A stretch of DNA of 64,000 nt from an uncultured Paracoccaceae bacterium (lineage in GTDB: Bacteria; Pseudomonadota; Alphaproteobacteria; Rhodobacterales; Rhodobacteraceae): the NCBI GenBank assembly GCA_947493745.1, contig CANLSM010000007.1, forward strand, positions 1 to 64,000, in the 5' to 3' direction. The translations under genes and the position numbers were made by a program. This document shows, one piece after another, positions 57,300-64,000 of the stretch. The notes below the pieces were generated by a model that was given only the letters and a program-made list of their open reading frames with translations, was not told where the DNA came from and made no database searches. Numbering within the stretch: the first letter of the stretch is position 1; every line of letters starts with the position of its first letter.

Positions 57300-58064
57300 T
57301 CAGTCGTCGAAATGGGGGCGAACGAGCGATGGCATGAGACCCTCCTCCTCCAGAACCCATTGTTCGTCGTCTTCGAGAACCAGACAACTGAGCCGTCCGC
57401 CGAAGACAGCACCGGTATCCACGTCGATGCGGTTGCCACGGTTTTCGACTTCACCCACGACCGTGTGGCCGTGCACCACAACGACGCCGTGGTCGCGGGG
57501 ATCTTCCAGAAACGGCTCGCGGATCCAGATCAGATCGTGCAGGACCTGATCGGCAAGCGGCACACCGGGGCGGATGCCGGCATGGACGAAAAGGTAAGAG
57601 CCGATATTCACATGCAAAACGGTGTTCTTCAGGAAATCGAGATGGGCTTCGGGAACCGACTGCGCGAAGCGATCCCGCAGCACGCCCCGATCATCTGCAG
57701 CCGGCATGTCCCCGACATAGCTGCGAATGGTCGCCGTGCCGCCCAACGGGCCATCAAGCCAGTGATAACGGTCGGTTGCCGGTTTCTCCGGGTCCCCCAG
57801 AAAATCGAGAAACTGCTTGTCGTGATTGCCGAACAGAAACTGGGAGGGCAGGGTGCCCGATTTCTGGCCTATCAGGTTTTCAACAACCGCGCGGCTGTCC
57901 GGACCGCGGTCACAGTAGTCGCCGAGATAGATGATCAACGGATCGGGATGCGGGCGCATCAGCAGATCGGACGCGATCCGGGTCTGCATGTTCTCAAGAT
58001 CATCGATACATCCATGGATATCGCCGATGGCATAGATGCGTTTGCCGTCAGTGTTGTGCCTCAT
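57300..58064 (-). CDS. Calcineurin-like metallophosphoesterase (bacterial PPP-type)
   Basis: 254 aa with the three PPP metal motifs: YAIGDIHGCIDDL (GDIHG), YLGDYCDRGPDSR (GDxxDRG) and FLFGNHDKQFL (GNHD), plus C-terminal His in FVHAGIRPG and VVHGHTVV. These fit bacteriophage-lambda-type serine/threonine phosphatases or diadenosine tetraphosphatases; substrate is not decided by sequence. It lies after rpsU with a terminator between. Confidence 0.92.
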   Translation of the reverse strand: MRHNTDGKRIYAIGDIHGCIDDLENMQTRIASDLLMRPHPDPLIIYLGDYCDRGPDSRAVVENLIGQKSGTLPSQFLFGNHDKQFLDFLGDPEKPATDRYHWLDGPLGGTATIRSYVGDMPAADDRGVLRDRFAQSVPEAHLDFLKNTVLHVNIGSYLFVHAGIRPGVPLADQVLHDLIWIREPFLEDPRDHGVVVVHGHTVVGEVENRGNRIDVDTGAVFGGRLSCLVLEDDEQWVLEEEGLMPSLVRPHFDD

Positions 58065-58086
58065 CGCCCCACCTCAGAAACGACAA

Positions 58087-58111
58087 ACCCCCGCAGCAGA
58101 TGCCCGGGGGT
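58087..58111 (-). terminator. Terminator of rpsU
   Basis: On the minus strand ACCCCCG (58111-58105) and CGGGGGT (58093-58087) form a 7-bp stem with an 11-base loop, followed by TTGTCGTTTC. It is placed 33 bp after the rpsU stop, in the right direction. Confidence 0.7.
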
Positions 58112-58143
58112 CGTCAGAATAGACTCTGGTCGAGAAATGCCGT

Positions 58144-58350
58144 TTAAAGCAGACCTTCGCGCTGCATCTTCTTGCGGGCCAGCTTGCGCGCACGGCGCAC
58201 AGCTTCGGCTTTTTCGCGCGCTTTCTTGACGGAAGGCTTTTCGAAATGTTGCCGGAGTTTCATCTCACGGAACACGCCTTCGCGCTGCAGCTTCTTTTTC
58301 AGAGCACGGAGCGCCTGATCGACATTGTTGTCACGAACCAATACCTGCAC
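58144..58350 (-). CDS. rpsU: 30S ribosomal protein S21
   Basis: 68 aa: [43 protein letters not shown] begins like all S21 proteins (core [20 protein letters not shown]), and the C-terminus is a basic helix ([11 protein letters not shown]). GTG 58350 is preceded by AAAGGTGGTGA seven bases upstream. S21 contacts the anti-Shine-Dalgarno region of 16S rRNA. A shared TATATAA at ~58400 could give promoters to rpsU and the divergent COQ9 gene. Confidence 0.97.
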   Translation of the reverse strand: MQVLVRDNNVDQALRALKKKLQREGVFREMKLRQHFEKPSVKKAREKAEAVRRARKLARKKMQREGLL

Positions 58351-58461
58351 TTGTAGTCACCACCTTTCATGTGAGTGTTTCGGGATCAGCAGGAGCGCGC
58401 TATATAACAAGAGGAATCTGGGCTGTCCAGCGCCTCGCGTGCTGAAAACAAGGAAGAAATC

Positions 58462-59178
58462 ATGGCAAAATCGAAGAAAACCGAAGTCGATCACGTAGCC
58501 GAGGCCCGGACGGCCGTGCTGAAGGCTGCCATCGGCAATGCGGTCTTCGATGGTTGGGGGGAGCCGGCCCTGCGACAGGCCGTAGCGGATGCGGGCGTCG
58601 ATGCGGGGCTTGCGAAGCTGGCTTTCCCGCGCGGGGCGCTCGATCTGGCGCTCGCCTTTCATTTCGATGGTGATGCCCGACTGGCCGAGGCGATGGCGAC
58701 AGAGGACATGTCGGCGCTGCGTTACTCCCAGAAGGTCGCCCGCGCGTTGGAGATACGTCTGGAGCTGATCGCGGATGACCGCGAGGCGGTCCGCAAGGCC
58801 GTGGCCTATTTCGCGCTGCCGATCCACGCCGCCGAGGGCGCCAAGGCGATCTGGCACACGGCCGATACGATCTGGAAGGGGCTGGGGGACACGTCCGAGG
58901 ACATCAACTGGTACACAAAGCGCGCGACGCTCTCGACCGTGTGGTCGTCCGTTGTTCTCTACTGGCTTGGCGATGAGAGCCCGGATTTCCAGAACACCCG
59001 CGCCTTCATTGCACGCCGCATCGACAATGTGATGCAGATCGAAAAGGCGAAGGCGGCGTTTCGCAACAACCCGCTGGGGCGGCTCTTTGCCAAGGGTCCG
59101 GGCAGGATTTTCGAGAATGTGTGTGCGCCCGGCAGCCCGCGCGATGATCTTCCGGGGTCACTGAAAGGCGGCTGGTGA
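58462..59178 (+). CDS. COQ9 family protein (ubiquinone synthesis accessory factor)
   Basis: 238 aa of mainly helices with a TetR-like fold. The C-terminal COQ9 block is EDINWYTKRATLSTVWSSVVLYWLGDESPDF with the lipid-binding helix and RRIDNVMQIEKAK. COQ9 binds isoprene lipids and presents quinone precursors to COQ7 in eukaryotes; bacterial members are less studied. ATG 58462 follows AAGGAAGA. The stop overlaps the aminotransferase start. Confidence 0.9.
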   Translation: MAKSKKTEVDHVAEARTAVLKAAIGNAVFDGWGEPALRQAVADAGVDAGLAKLAFPRGALDLALAFHFDGDARLAEAMATEDMSALRYSQKVARALEIRLELIADDREAVRKAVAYFALPIHAAEGAKAIWHTADTIWKGLGDTSEDINWYTKRATLSTVWSSVVLYWLGDESPDFQNTRAFIARRIDNVMQIEKAKAAFRNNPLGRLFAKGPGRIFENVCAPGSPRDDLPGSLKGGW

Positions 59179-60047
59179 TGGCGCTTGGCAAGGAAATCCG
59201 CACCTGGATCGATGGCGCATGGCATGAAGGCAACATCCCGATCATGGGAGCCGCCGATCACGGCACCTGGCAGGGAACTCTGGTCTTTGACGGGGCGCGG
59301 ACCTTCGAGGGCGTCTCACCCGATCTCGACCTGCACTCGGCGCGGATCATCAACTCGGCGCGCTCCATGGGAATGGAGCCACCTGTCGGTGCGGATGAGG
59401 TGGAGGGGCTGATCCGGGAGGGGATCGCGAAGTTTTCGCCCGATACCGCACTCTACCTGCGTCCGATGATGTGGTCGACCGAGGGCTCGCCCGCGATCAT
59501 CGATGCGCGGCCCGAATCCACCGCCTTTGCCATCTGCATCGAGAGCCTGCCGATGACGCAGCCGGGCAATTTCTCCCTGACCGTCTCGCCCTACCGGCGT
59601 CCGCGTCAGGACACGGCGATGACCGAGGCCAAGGCGGCCTGTCTTTATCCCAACAATGGCCGGATCGTGTCGGAGGCGAAGAGCCGCGGTTTCACCAACG
59701 CCCTGTCGCTCGATCTTGATGGAAACGTTGCCGAGACGGCCTCGACCAATGTCTTCATGGTGCGTGACGGTGTGGTCTTCACGCCGGTACCGAACGGGAC
59801 CTTTCTGGCAGGCATCACGCGCAAACGGGTCATCGGGCTCTTGCGCGACGACGGGGTCGAGGTGCAGGAAGTCTCGCTCACGGTGGAGGACTTTCATCAG
59901 GCCGAGGAGATATTCCTGACCGGCAACGCCTCCAAGACCCTGCCGGTGACGCGTTTTGAGGATCGCGAACTGGGTTTCGGCCCGATTGCGAAGCGGGCGC
60001 GCGCGCTCTATTGGGACTTTGCCCATGCACGGGCCGAGGCGGCTTGA
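59178..60047 (+). CDS. Class IV PLP-dependent aminotransferase (branched-chain/D-amino-acid type)
   Basis: 289 aa. Fold-type IV motifs are present: MGAADHGTWQGTLVFDGARTF, the Schiff-base Lys in MTEAKAACLYPNNGR, the Glu in GNVAETASTNVFMVRDGVVFTP and the phosphate loop GTFLAGITRKRVIGLL. It is a paralogue of the ilvE at 17515 with clear differences at the substrate loops, so it may act on D-amino acids, aromatic or other 2-oxoacids. GTG 59175 overlaps the COQ9 stop; ATG 59178 shares its A. Followed by qor after 10 bp. Confidence 0.87.
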   Translation: MALGKEIRTWIDGAWHEGNIPIMGAADHGTWQGTLVFDGARTFEGVSPDLDLHSARIINSARSMGMEPPVGADEVEGLIREGIAKFSPDTALYLRPMMWSTEGSPAIIDARPESTAFAICIESLPMTQPGNFSLTVSPYRRPRQDTAMTEAKAACLYPNNGRIVSEAKSRGFTNALSLDLDGNVAETASTNVFMVRDGVVFTPVPNGTFLAGITRKRVIGLLRDDGVEVQEVSLTVEDFHQAEEIFLTGNASKTLPVTRFEDRELGFGPIAKRARALYWDFAHARAEAA

Positions 60048-60057
60048 GAGGATTTCC

Positions 60058-61047
60058 ATGACCGAGATGATGACTGCGATCGAGATCACCGAACCCGGTG
60101 GTCCGGAGGTCCTGAAACCGACCATGCGCCCGGTGCCCCGGCCCAAAGCCGGTGAGATCGTGATCAAGGTGGCAGCGGCGGGTGTGAATCGGCCCGATGC
60201 GCTGCAGCGGGCGGGAGCCTACGATCCGCCGCCCGGTGCCTCCGACCTGCCGGGGCTGGAATGTGCGGGCCATGTCTCGGCTGTGGGCGAGGGTGTGGTG
60301 CGCTGGAAAGAGGGTGATGCGGTCTGCGCGCTTCTGCCCGGTGGCGGATATGCGGAATATGTGGCCACGCCTGCGCCGCATGCGTTGCCCGTTCCTGACG
60401 GCCTCTCAATGGTGGAGGCGGCAGCGCTTTGCGAGACCTTCTACACCGTCTGGACAAATGTGTTCGAGCGGGGCGCCTTGCAGGCGGGCGAGACGTTTCT
60501 TGTCCATGGCGGATCGAGCGGTATCGGAACCACCGCCATTCAGCTTGCCGCCGCAAGGGGTGCGCGGGTGCTGACCACCGCCGGCTCGGACGAGAAATGC
60601 GCAACCTGTCTGGAACTGGGCGCGGAAAGGGCGATAAACTATCGCGACGAGGACTATGTTTCCGTGATCAGGGAGATCACGGGCGGCAAGGGCGTGGACC
60701 TTTCGCTCAACATGGTCGGCGGTGATTATATCCCGCGCGACATCAAGGTGCTGGCGCCCGACGGACGGCTGGTGATGATCGCCTTTCTGAGTGGCCCGAA
60801 AGTCGAGGTGAATTTCGCGCAGGTGATGGTCAAGCGCTTGACACTGACCGGCTCTACCTTGCGGCCACAATCGGATGAGGCAAAGGCGCGGATTGCGGCC
60901 TCTCTGGAAGCGGAGGTCTGGCCGCTTCTGTCAGATGGCCGAATTGCCCCGGTTATGGACCAGACTTTCGCCCTGCATGATGCTGCCGGAGCCCATGCGC
61001 GCATGGAGACAAGCCAGCATATCGGCAAGATCGTCCTGACGCTCTAG
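60058..61047 (+). CDS. NAD(P)H-quinone oxidoreductase, zeta-crystallin type MDR
   Basis: 329 aa medium-chain dehydrogenase without catalytic zinc ligands. Features: VAAAGVNRPDALQRAGAYDPPPGASDLPGLECAGHV (core GVNRPDALQRAG), nucleotide-binding FLVHGGSSGIGTTAIQLAAARG, YRDEDYVSVIREITGGKGVDL. This subgroup (PIG3/QorA-like) reduces quinones with NADPH. ATG 60058 follows GAGAGGA; frame open upstream to 59956. Ends sharing CTAG with RNase T2. Confidence 0.9.
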   Translation: MTEMMTAIEITEPGGPEVLKPTMRPVPRPKAGEIVIKVAAAGVNRPDALQRAGAYDPPPGASDLPGLECAGHVSAVGEGVVRWKEGDAVCALLPGGGYAEYVATPAPHALPVPDGLSMVEAAALCETFYTVWTNVFERGALQAGETFLVHGGSSGIGTTAIQLAAARGARVLTTAGSDEKCATCLELGAERAINYRDEDYVSVIREITGGKGVDLSLNMVGGDYIPRDIKVLAPDGRLVMIAFLSGPKVEVNFAQVMVKRLTLTGSTLRPQSDEAKARIAASLEAEVWPLLSDGRIAPVMDQTFALHDAAGAHARMETSQHIGKIVLTL

Positions 61048-61664
61048 CGAACGGGTGGCATGGCCGCGCTGGGGGCTGCACAATCACGCTGCACATCGCG
61101 CCCGCAGATGCGTGGGCTGAGGTCCTTGTTCAGACAGATGCGCACTTCCTGAATGCGCCCTGCCCGGCAGGTAACGGTGACGCCTGCGCCCAGAAGACTG
61201 GGGTTGGCTTCTAGGAAAGCCTCCTCCACGACCTTTGGCGGCACGCGGAGCTCCTGTTCGATCTGTCGGAAGAGGGCCGGTCGGCTGATGCTCTCATAGG
61301 CGGTCCGCGAGGCTTCGAAATAGGCACGTGACGACAGGCCGGAGCAGCGTCCGTGCTTCTTCCACTGATGCCATGCAAGGCCGCCCGAGCCCATGATATC
61401 GGCCATGGCAGCGGTTTCGCGTCGCGACGGATCACGGGCGGATGTCCGGCAATCCGATGGATAGCCGGTCTCGAATTGCGGCCAGAGGCCATGTAGCGTG
61501 AAGCCAAAATCCTCTGCCGGATCGCATTGCTCGGCGTCGCGTGCATCGCCCTCAAGGGCGCACCAGCTTGGTGACCAACTGAGCGCCATGACATAATAGT
61601 CGAAATCATTGTCCTGGGCGTTTGCCGGACCCGCGATGAGCAGCAGGGCGGCCAGCCAGCGCAT
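61044..61664 (-). CDS. Ribonuclease T2 family protein, secreted
   Basis: 206 aa with signal peptide (MRWLAALLLIAGPANA). Catalytic segments CAS1 and CAS2 are intact: FTLHGLWPQFE (His) and LAWHQWKKHGRCSG (two His with Glu position replaced by Gln/Lys context typical of bacterial T2). Six or more cysteines (WCALEGD, QCDP, DCRTS, RCSG, TCRAG, ICLNK, ICGRD, DCAAP) suggest disulfides in the periplasm. ATG 61664 is chosen over upstream in-frame codons because it starts the signal peptide. Confidence 0.9.
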   Translation of the reverse strand: MRWLAALLLIAGPANAQDNDFDYYVMALSWSPSWCALEGDARDAEQCDPAEDFGFTLHGLWPQFETGYPSDCRTSARDPSRRETAAMADIMGSGGLAWHQWKKHGRCSGLSSRAYFEASRTAYESISRPALFRQIEQELRVPPKVVEEAFLEANPSLLGAGVTVTCRAGRIQEVRICLNKDLSPRICGRDVQRDCAAPSAAMPPVR

Positions 61665-61899
61665 CAATGGAGCGCCCTTGCGGGCACACATCCTTTGAGC
61701 GCGTTCCGCGCGGTGCCTCCGGCGGGGATATTTGACCCAAGAAGACAGGATGGTGTGGGACTGGGACATGATGCCTCTTTTCACGGCAGAGTTTTGGGCC
61801 TATATACACCGCAGATTCCCCTCGAAAACCAGAATTCGGCAGCTTGCCCCCGGTTTTTCGGCCGCGGGAGAGATATGTTCGATTGAAAGGGCAACACCT

Positions 61900-62643
61900 A
61901 TGGCACTTCCCCTGATGCAAAAGGCAACAGCTGTCTGGCTGGTTGACAACACGATGCTGAGCTTCACGCAGATTTCCGAGTTTTGCGGGCTGCATGAGCT
62001 GGAGGTCAACGGCATTGCCGATGGTGAGGTGGCGATCGGCGTGAAGGGTTTCGATCCGATTGCCAACCGTCAGTTGACAGCCGAGGAGATCAAGCGGTGC
62101 GAGGAAAATCCGAAGGCACGGCTGCAATTGATGCACAATCCGGCGGCTGACGGGGAAACCCGGCGGAAGGGGCCGAGATACACGCCTCTCTCCAAACGCC
62201 AGGACCGCCCGGCGGCGATTGCCTGGCTGGTGAAATTTCACCCCGAACTGGCAGATGGGCAGATTTCCAAGCTGGTTGGCACCACCAAGCCGACGATCCA
62301 GTCGATCCGGGACCGCAGCCACTGGAACATGGCCAATATCCAACCCGTCGATCCGGTGGCGCTTGGCATGTGTTCACAAGGCGAACTTGACGCGGCTGTG
62401 GCCAAGGCGGCCAAGAAAGCAGCCAAGAACGGTGAGGTGCTGAGCGATGATGAGCGGCGCAAGCTGGTCTCCACCGAGCAGTCCCTGCAGATGGAGCAGG
62501 AGCCGCGCATTCCGTCGAATGTTTCGGGGCTGGAGAACTTCTCGCTTGCCGATCCCCGGGGCGAGGAGGACAAGGAGGAAGAAGACATGGCCGATGCGGA
62601 CAGCTTCTTCAACCTGCCCAAAAGCGACGACGACAAGGATTAA
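61900..62643 (+). CDS. trcR: TrcR, cell-cycle transcriptional regulator (DUF1013)
   Basis: 247 aa. The conserved first ~160 residues include MQKATAVWLVDNTMLSFTQISEFCGLHELEVNGIADGE (core AVWLVDNTMLSFTQISEFCG), VKGFDPIANRQLTAEEI and RPAAIAWLVKFHPELADGQISKLVGTTKPTIQSIRDRSHW, two HTH-like units. The C-terminus is acidic. In alphaproteobacteria TrcR tracks with cell-cycle regulation. ATG 61900 is preceded by GAAAGG. The stop TAA shares TTAA with the convergent SDR gene. Confidence 0.92.
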   Translation: MALPLMQKATAVWLVDNTMLSFTQISEFCGLHELEVNGIADGEVAIGVKGFDPIANRQLTAEEIKRCEENPKARLQLMHNPAADGETRRKGPRYTPLSKRQDRPAAIAWLVKFHPELADGQISKLVGTTKPTIQSIRDRSHWNMANIQPVDPVALGMCSQGELDAAVAKAAKKAAKNGEVLSDDERRKLVSTEQSLQMEQEPRIPSNVSGLENFSLADPRGEEDKEEEDMADADSFFNLPKSDDDKD

Positions 62644-63446
62644 TGTGCCGGTGTGTCGAGCGGATCAAGCATGGTCCGCCCGCCATCGACAGCCAGGATC
62701 TGACCGGTCACGAAGCTTGCAGCCTCTGAGGCGAGAAAGAGGGCGACCTCAGCGGCTTCCGTGGCCTCGCCGATGCGTCCCAGCGGCGTCACGGCCTTCA
62801 ACTCGTCATGCAGGTTGCCATCGTCCTTGAGCGCCTCTTTCAGCGACGTGCTCATGACAGAGCCGAGGGCAATGGCGTTCACCCGGATTTTCTTTTGCGC
62901 ATAAGCCACTGCGAGCGACCGGGTCAGTTGATCGAGCGCCGCCGATACCACCGAATAGGCCATCAGCTCCGGCAGGGTGCGCCGTGCCGCGATCGAGGTC
63001 ACGTTTACGATGGCACCCGACGCCTCGTCGTTCTCTTCTCCTGAAGACTGCTGGATCATCCGGGCCGCCACCGACTGGCTGAGGCGCAGCGTCGTGGCAA
63101 CATTGGTCCGCATCAAGGCCTCGAAGGCGGTGTCGTTGGGATCGAACGGGTCGGAAGGCAGGACATTGCGGCTGGCATTGATCAGGATATCGACCCGATC
63201 ATGGGCGTCGATTGTGGCTGCGACCAGATTTGCGACACAGAGCTTCTCGGAGAAATCGCCTGCGAAATAGCTGGCCTCGCCATCATCCGAGCTGAGCAGA
63301 GCCGCTTCCTTGCGGAGTTGGTCCTCGTCCCGTCCGGCAAGCATGACATGGGCGCCCGCATCGACGAAGCGTCGCGCAATGGCCAGCCCCACGCCATGGG
63401 CTGCTCCGGTAACGATGACGGACTTGCCTTCAACTGAGTAGGACAT
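62640..63446 (-). CDS. Short-chain dehydrogenase/reductase family protein lacking the catalytic lysine
   Basis: 268 aa classical-SDR fold. The cofactor motif is VTGAAHGVGLAIAR (residues 12-25), NNAG is changed to INAS (residues 89-92), N115 and S151 (NVTSIAAR) and Y164 are kept, but the YxxxK lysine is Ser168 (AYSVVSAALDQL, codon TCG at 62943-62945). The C-terminus GQILAVDGGRTMLDPL is normal. The protein may still bind NAD(P) or may be catalytically altered. It ends on the trcR stop. Confidence 0.85.
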   Translation of the reverse strand: MSYSVEGKSVIVTGAAHGVGLAIARRFVDAGAHVMLAGRDEDQLRKEAALLSSDDGEASYFAGDFSEKLCVANLVAATIDAHDRVDILINASRNVLPSDPFDPNDTAFEALMRTNVATTLRLSQSVAARMIQQSSGEENDEASGAIVNVTSIAARRTLPELMAYSVVSAALDQLTRSLAVAYAQKKIRVNAIALGSVMSTSLKEALKDDGNLHDELKAVTPLGRIGEATEAAEVALFLASEAASFVTGQILAVDGGRTMLDPLDTPAH

Positions 63447-63515
63447 GGAACCTCGGGGCTTTGGGTGAACGGGAGTATCATTAGCCGGTTTAGGGCCGTC
63501 AGGCGAGAGAAACGG

Positions 63516-64000
63516 TCATGTGCGGGCTGTCCGCGCCTCGATGATCTTGTAGCGCGCGTCGACCTCGATCTGCTCCCAGTGGCGGAACAGGCGGGTGAGT
63601 TCGGCCTCATAGGCCAACTGGCGGTTCGCCACCAAGATCAGGCGGCCACGCGGGGCCAGACATCGTGCGGCACTGCGCAGAAAATCCAGTCCAAGACTGA
63701 CATCCGCCTTCCTCTCAATGTGGAAGGGCGGATTGCTGATGATGAGATCATAGCTCGCCTCGGGAGCGGGCAGGGTGGTGACGTCGGCCCAGTGGAACCG
63801 GGCGCGCGGATCGCTGACATTGGCACGTGCCGCATCGATTGCGCGGGCGTCTGCCTCGATCAGGTCAAGCGTTTCGATCCCCTTGGCGAGATTGAGCTGA
63901 TGCCCGGCCAGCACGCCCCAACCTGCGCCGAAATCAGCGACATGCCCTTTTGTCTCGGGGCCGAGATGGCGCATCAGCAGGGCGGAGCCGGGATCGATGC
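63516..64000 (-). CDS. RsmC-like class I rRNA methyltransferase, C-terminal part (truncated by window edge)
   Basis: The frame runs to the window end; coding continues beyond it (reading ...IDPGSALLMRHLGP), so only about the last 160 codons are here. Motifs: VADFGAGWGVLAGHQL (SAM motif I), IEADARAIDAARANV, and the N6/N2-methyltransferase motif IISNPPFHIE (NPPF). This matches the C-terminal catalytic half of RsmC/RsmD-type enzymes that methylate guanine in 16S rRNA. Which base cannot be said from this fragment. Confidence 0.85.
   Translation of the reverse strand, partial: IDPGSALLMRHLGPETKGHVADFGAGWGVLAGHQLNLAKGIETLDLIEADARAIDAARANVSDPRARFHWADVTTLPAPEASYDLIISNPPFHIERKADVSLGLDFLRSAARCLAPRGRLILVANRQLAYEAELTRLFRHWEQIEVDARYKIIEARTART

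Noticed and set aside
57222-58229. A 335-codon open frame on the plus strand
   Set aside because: It is the exact antisense of the metallophosphatase, whose three metal motifs are intact on the minus strand; the plus-strand product has no recognisable domain or ribosome binding site.
1-64000. tRNA, rRNA, CRISPR, insertion sequence or prophage
   Set aside because: I looked for cloverleaf T-arm sequences, repeat-spacer periodicity, transposase motifs and terminal repeats and saw none; gene content is that of a stable chromosomal region.

Overview
This 64 kb window is a chromosomal segment of a Rhodobacterales alphaproteobacterium, most likely a bacteriochlorophyll-containing (photoheterotrophic) member of the roseobacter group. 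The evidence is the spheroidene-type carotenoid genes crtC, crtD, crtE and crtF with paired PpsR/CrtJ boxes, an RpoHII-type sigma factor, a PetP/PetR pair, a TRAP transporter, TrcR (DUF1013), an aa3-type oxidase subunit IV and a MoxR/DUF58/DUF4159 block. GC content is high, genes are tightly packed, and I see no tRNA, rRNA, CRISPR array, prophage or insertion sequence.

Layout. 1-4.7 kb: edge of the photosynthesis gene cluster, crtCD leftward and crtEF rightward from one control region. 4.7-11 kb: glutathione transferase, cobalamin genes (phosphatase, cobU), rpoHII, and a coaBC-dut-membrane protein-moeB string. 11-12.5 kb: a Bcr/CflA drug exporter preceded by a short leader ORF and an intrinsic terminator, which looks like an attenuator. 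12.7-17.4 kb: hydroxyacid dehydrogenase, SH3 protein, a MarR/nitroreductase operon with a long inverted-repeat operator, and petPR. 17.5-18.4 kb: ilvE. 18.4-27.4 kb: an RpiR regulator divergent from an eight-gene catabolic operon (formylglutamate amidohydrolase-like, TRAP QMP, glutamine-synthetase-like ligase, VOC protein, aldehyde dehydrogenase, Fe-type alcohol dehydrogenase). Its enzyme set fits a gamma-glutamylation route for an amino alcohol.

27.4-36 kb: VOC protein and WYL regulator, lytic transglycosylase, NYN-domain protein, the zinc uptake block znuBC-zur/znuA with a Zur-type palindrome, a nucleoside hydrolase, and an XRE/DUF2975 pair divergent from a lipoprotein. 36-42 kb: rsfS-rlmH-gpmI-EnvC-like-ctpA-rppH, a conserved translation and cell-envelope string. 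42-49 kb: MoxR ATPase, DUF58 protein and two large membrane proteins. 49-57 kb: sua5/tsaC, acyl-CoA dehydrogenase, MBL hydrolase, cytochrome oxidase subunit IV with three small downstream genes, a methyltransferase plus 2OG-Fe(II) oxygenase pair, and dodecin. 57-64 kb: metallophosphatase, rpsU, COQ9 family protein, a class IV aminotransferase, quinone oxidoreductase, RNase T2, trcR, an SDR lacking its catalytic lysine, and a truncated RsmC-like methyltransferase at the right edge.

Odd points: crtC has no NTG start codon in frame although its conserved N-terminus overlaps the end of crtD; crtD and rsfS appear to start at CTG; ten of twelve convergent gene pairs end within 4 bp of each other, six of them sharing a 4-bp stop-codon palindrome.
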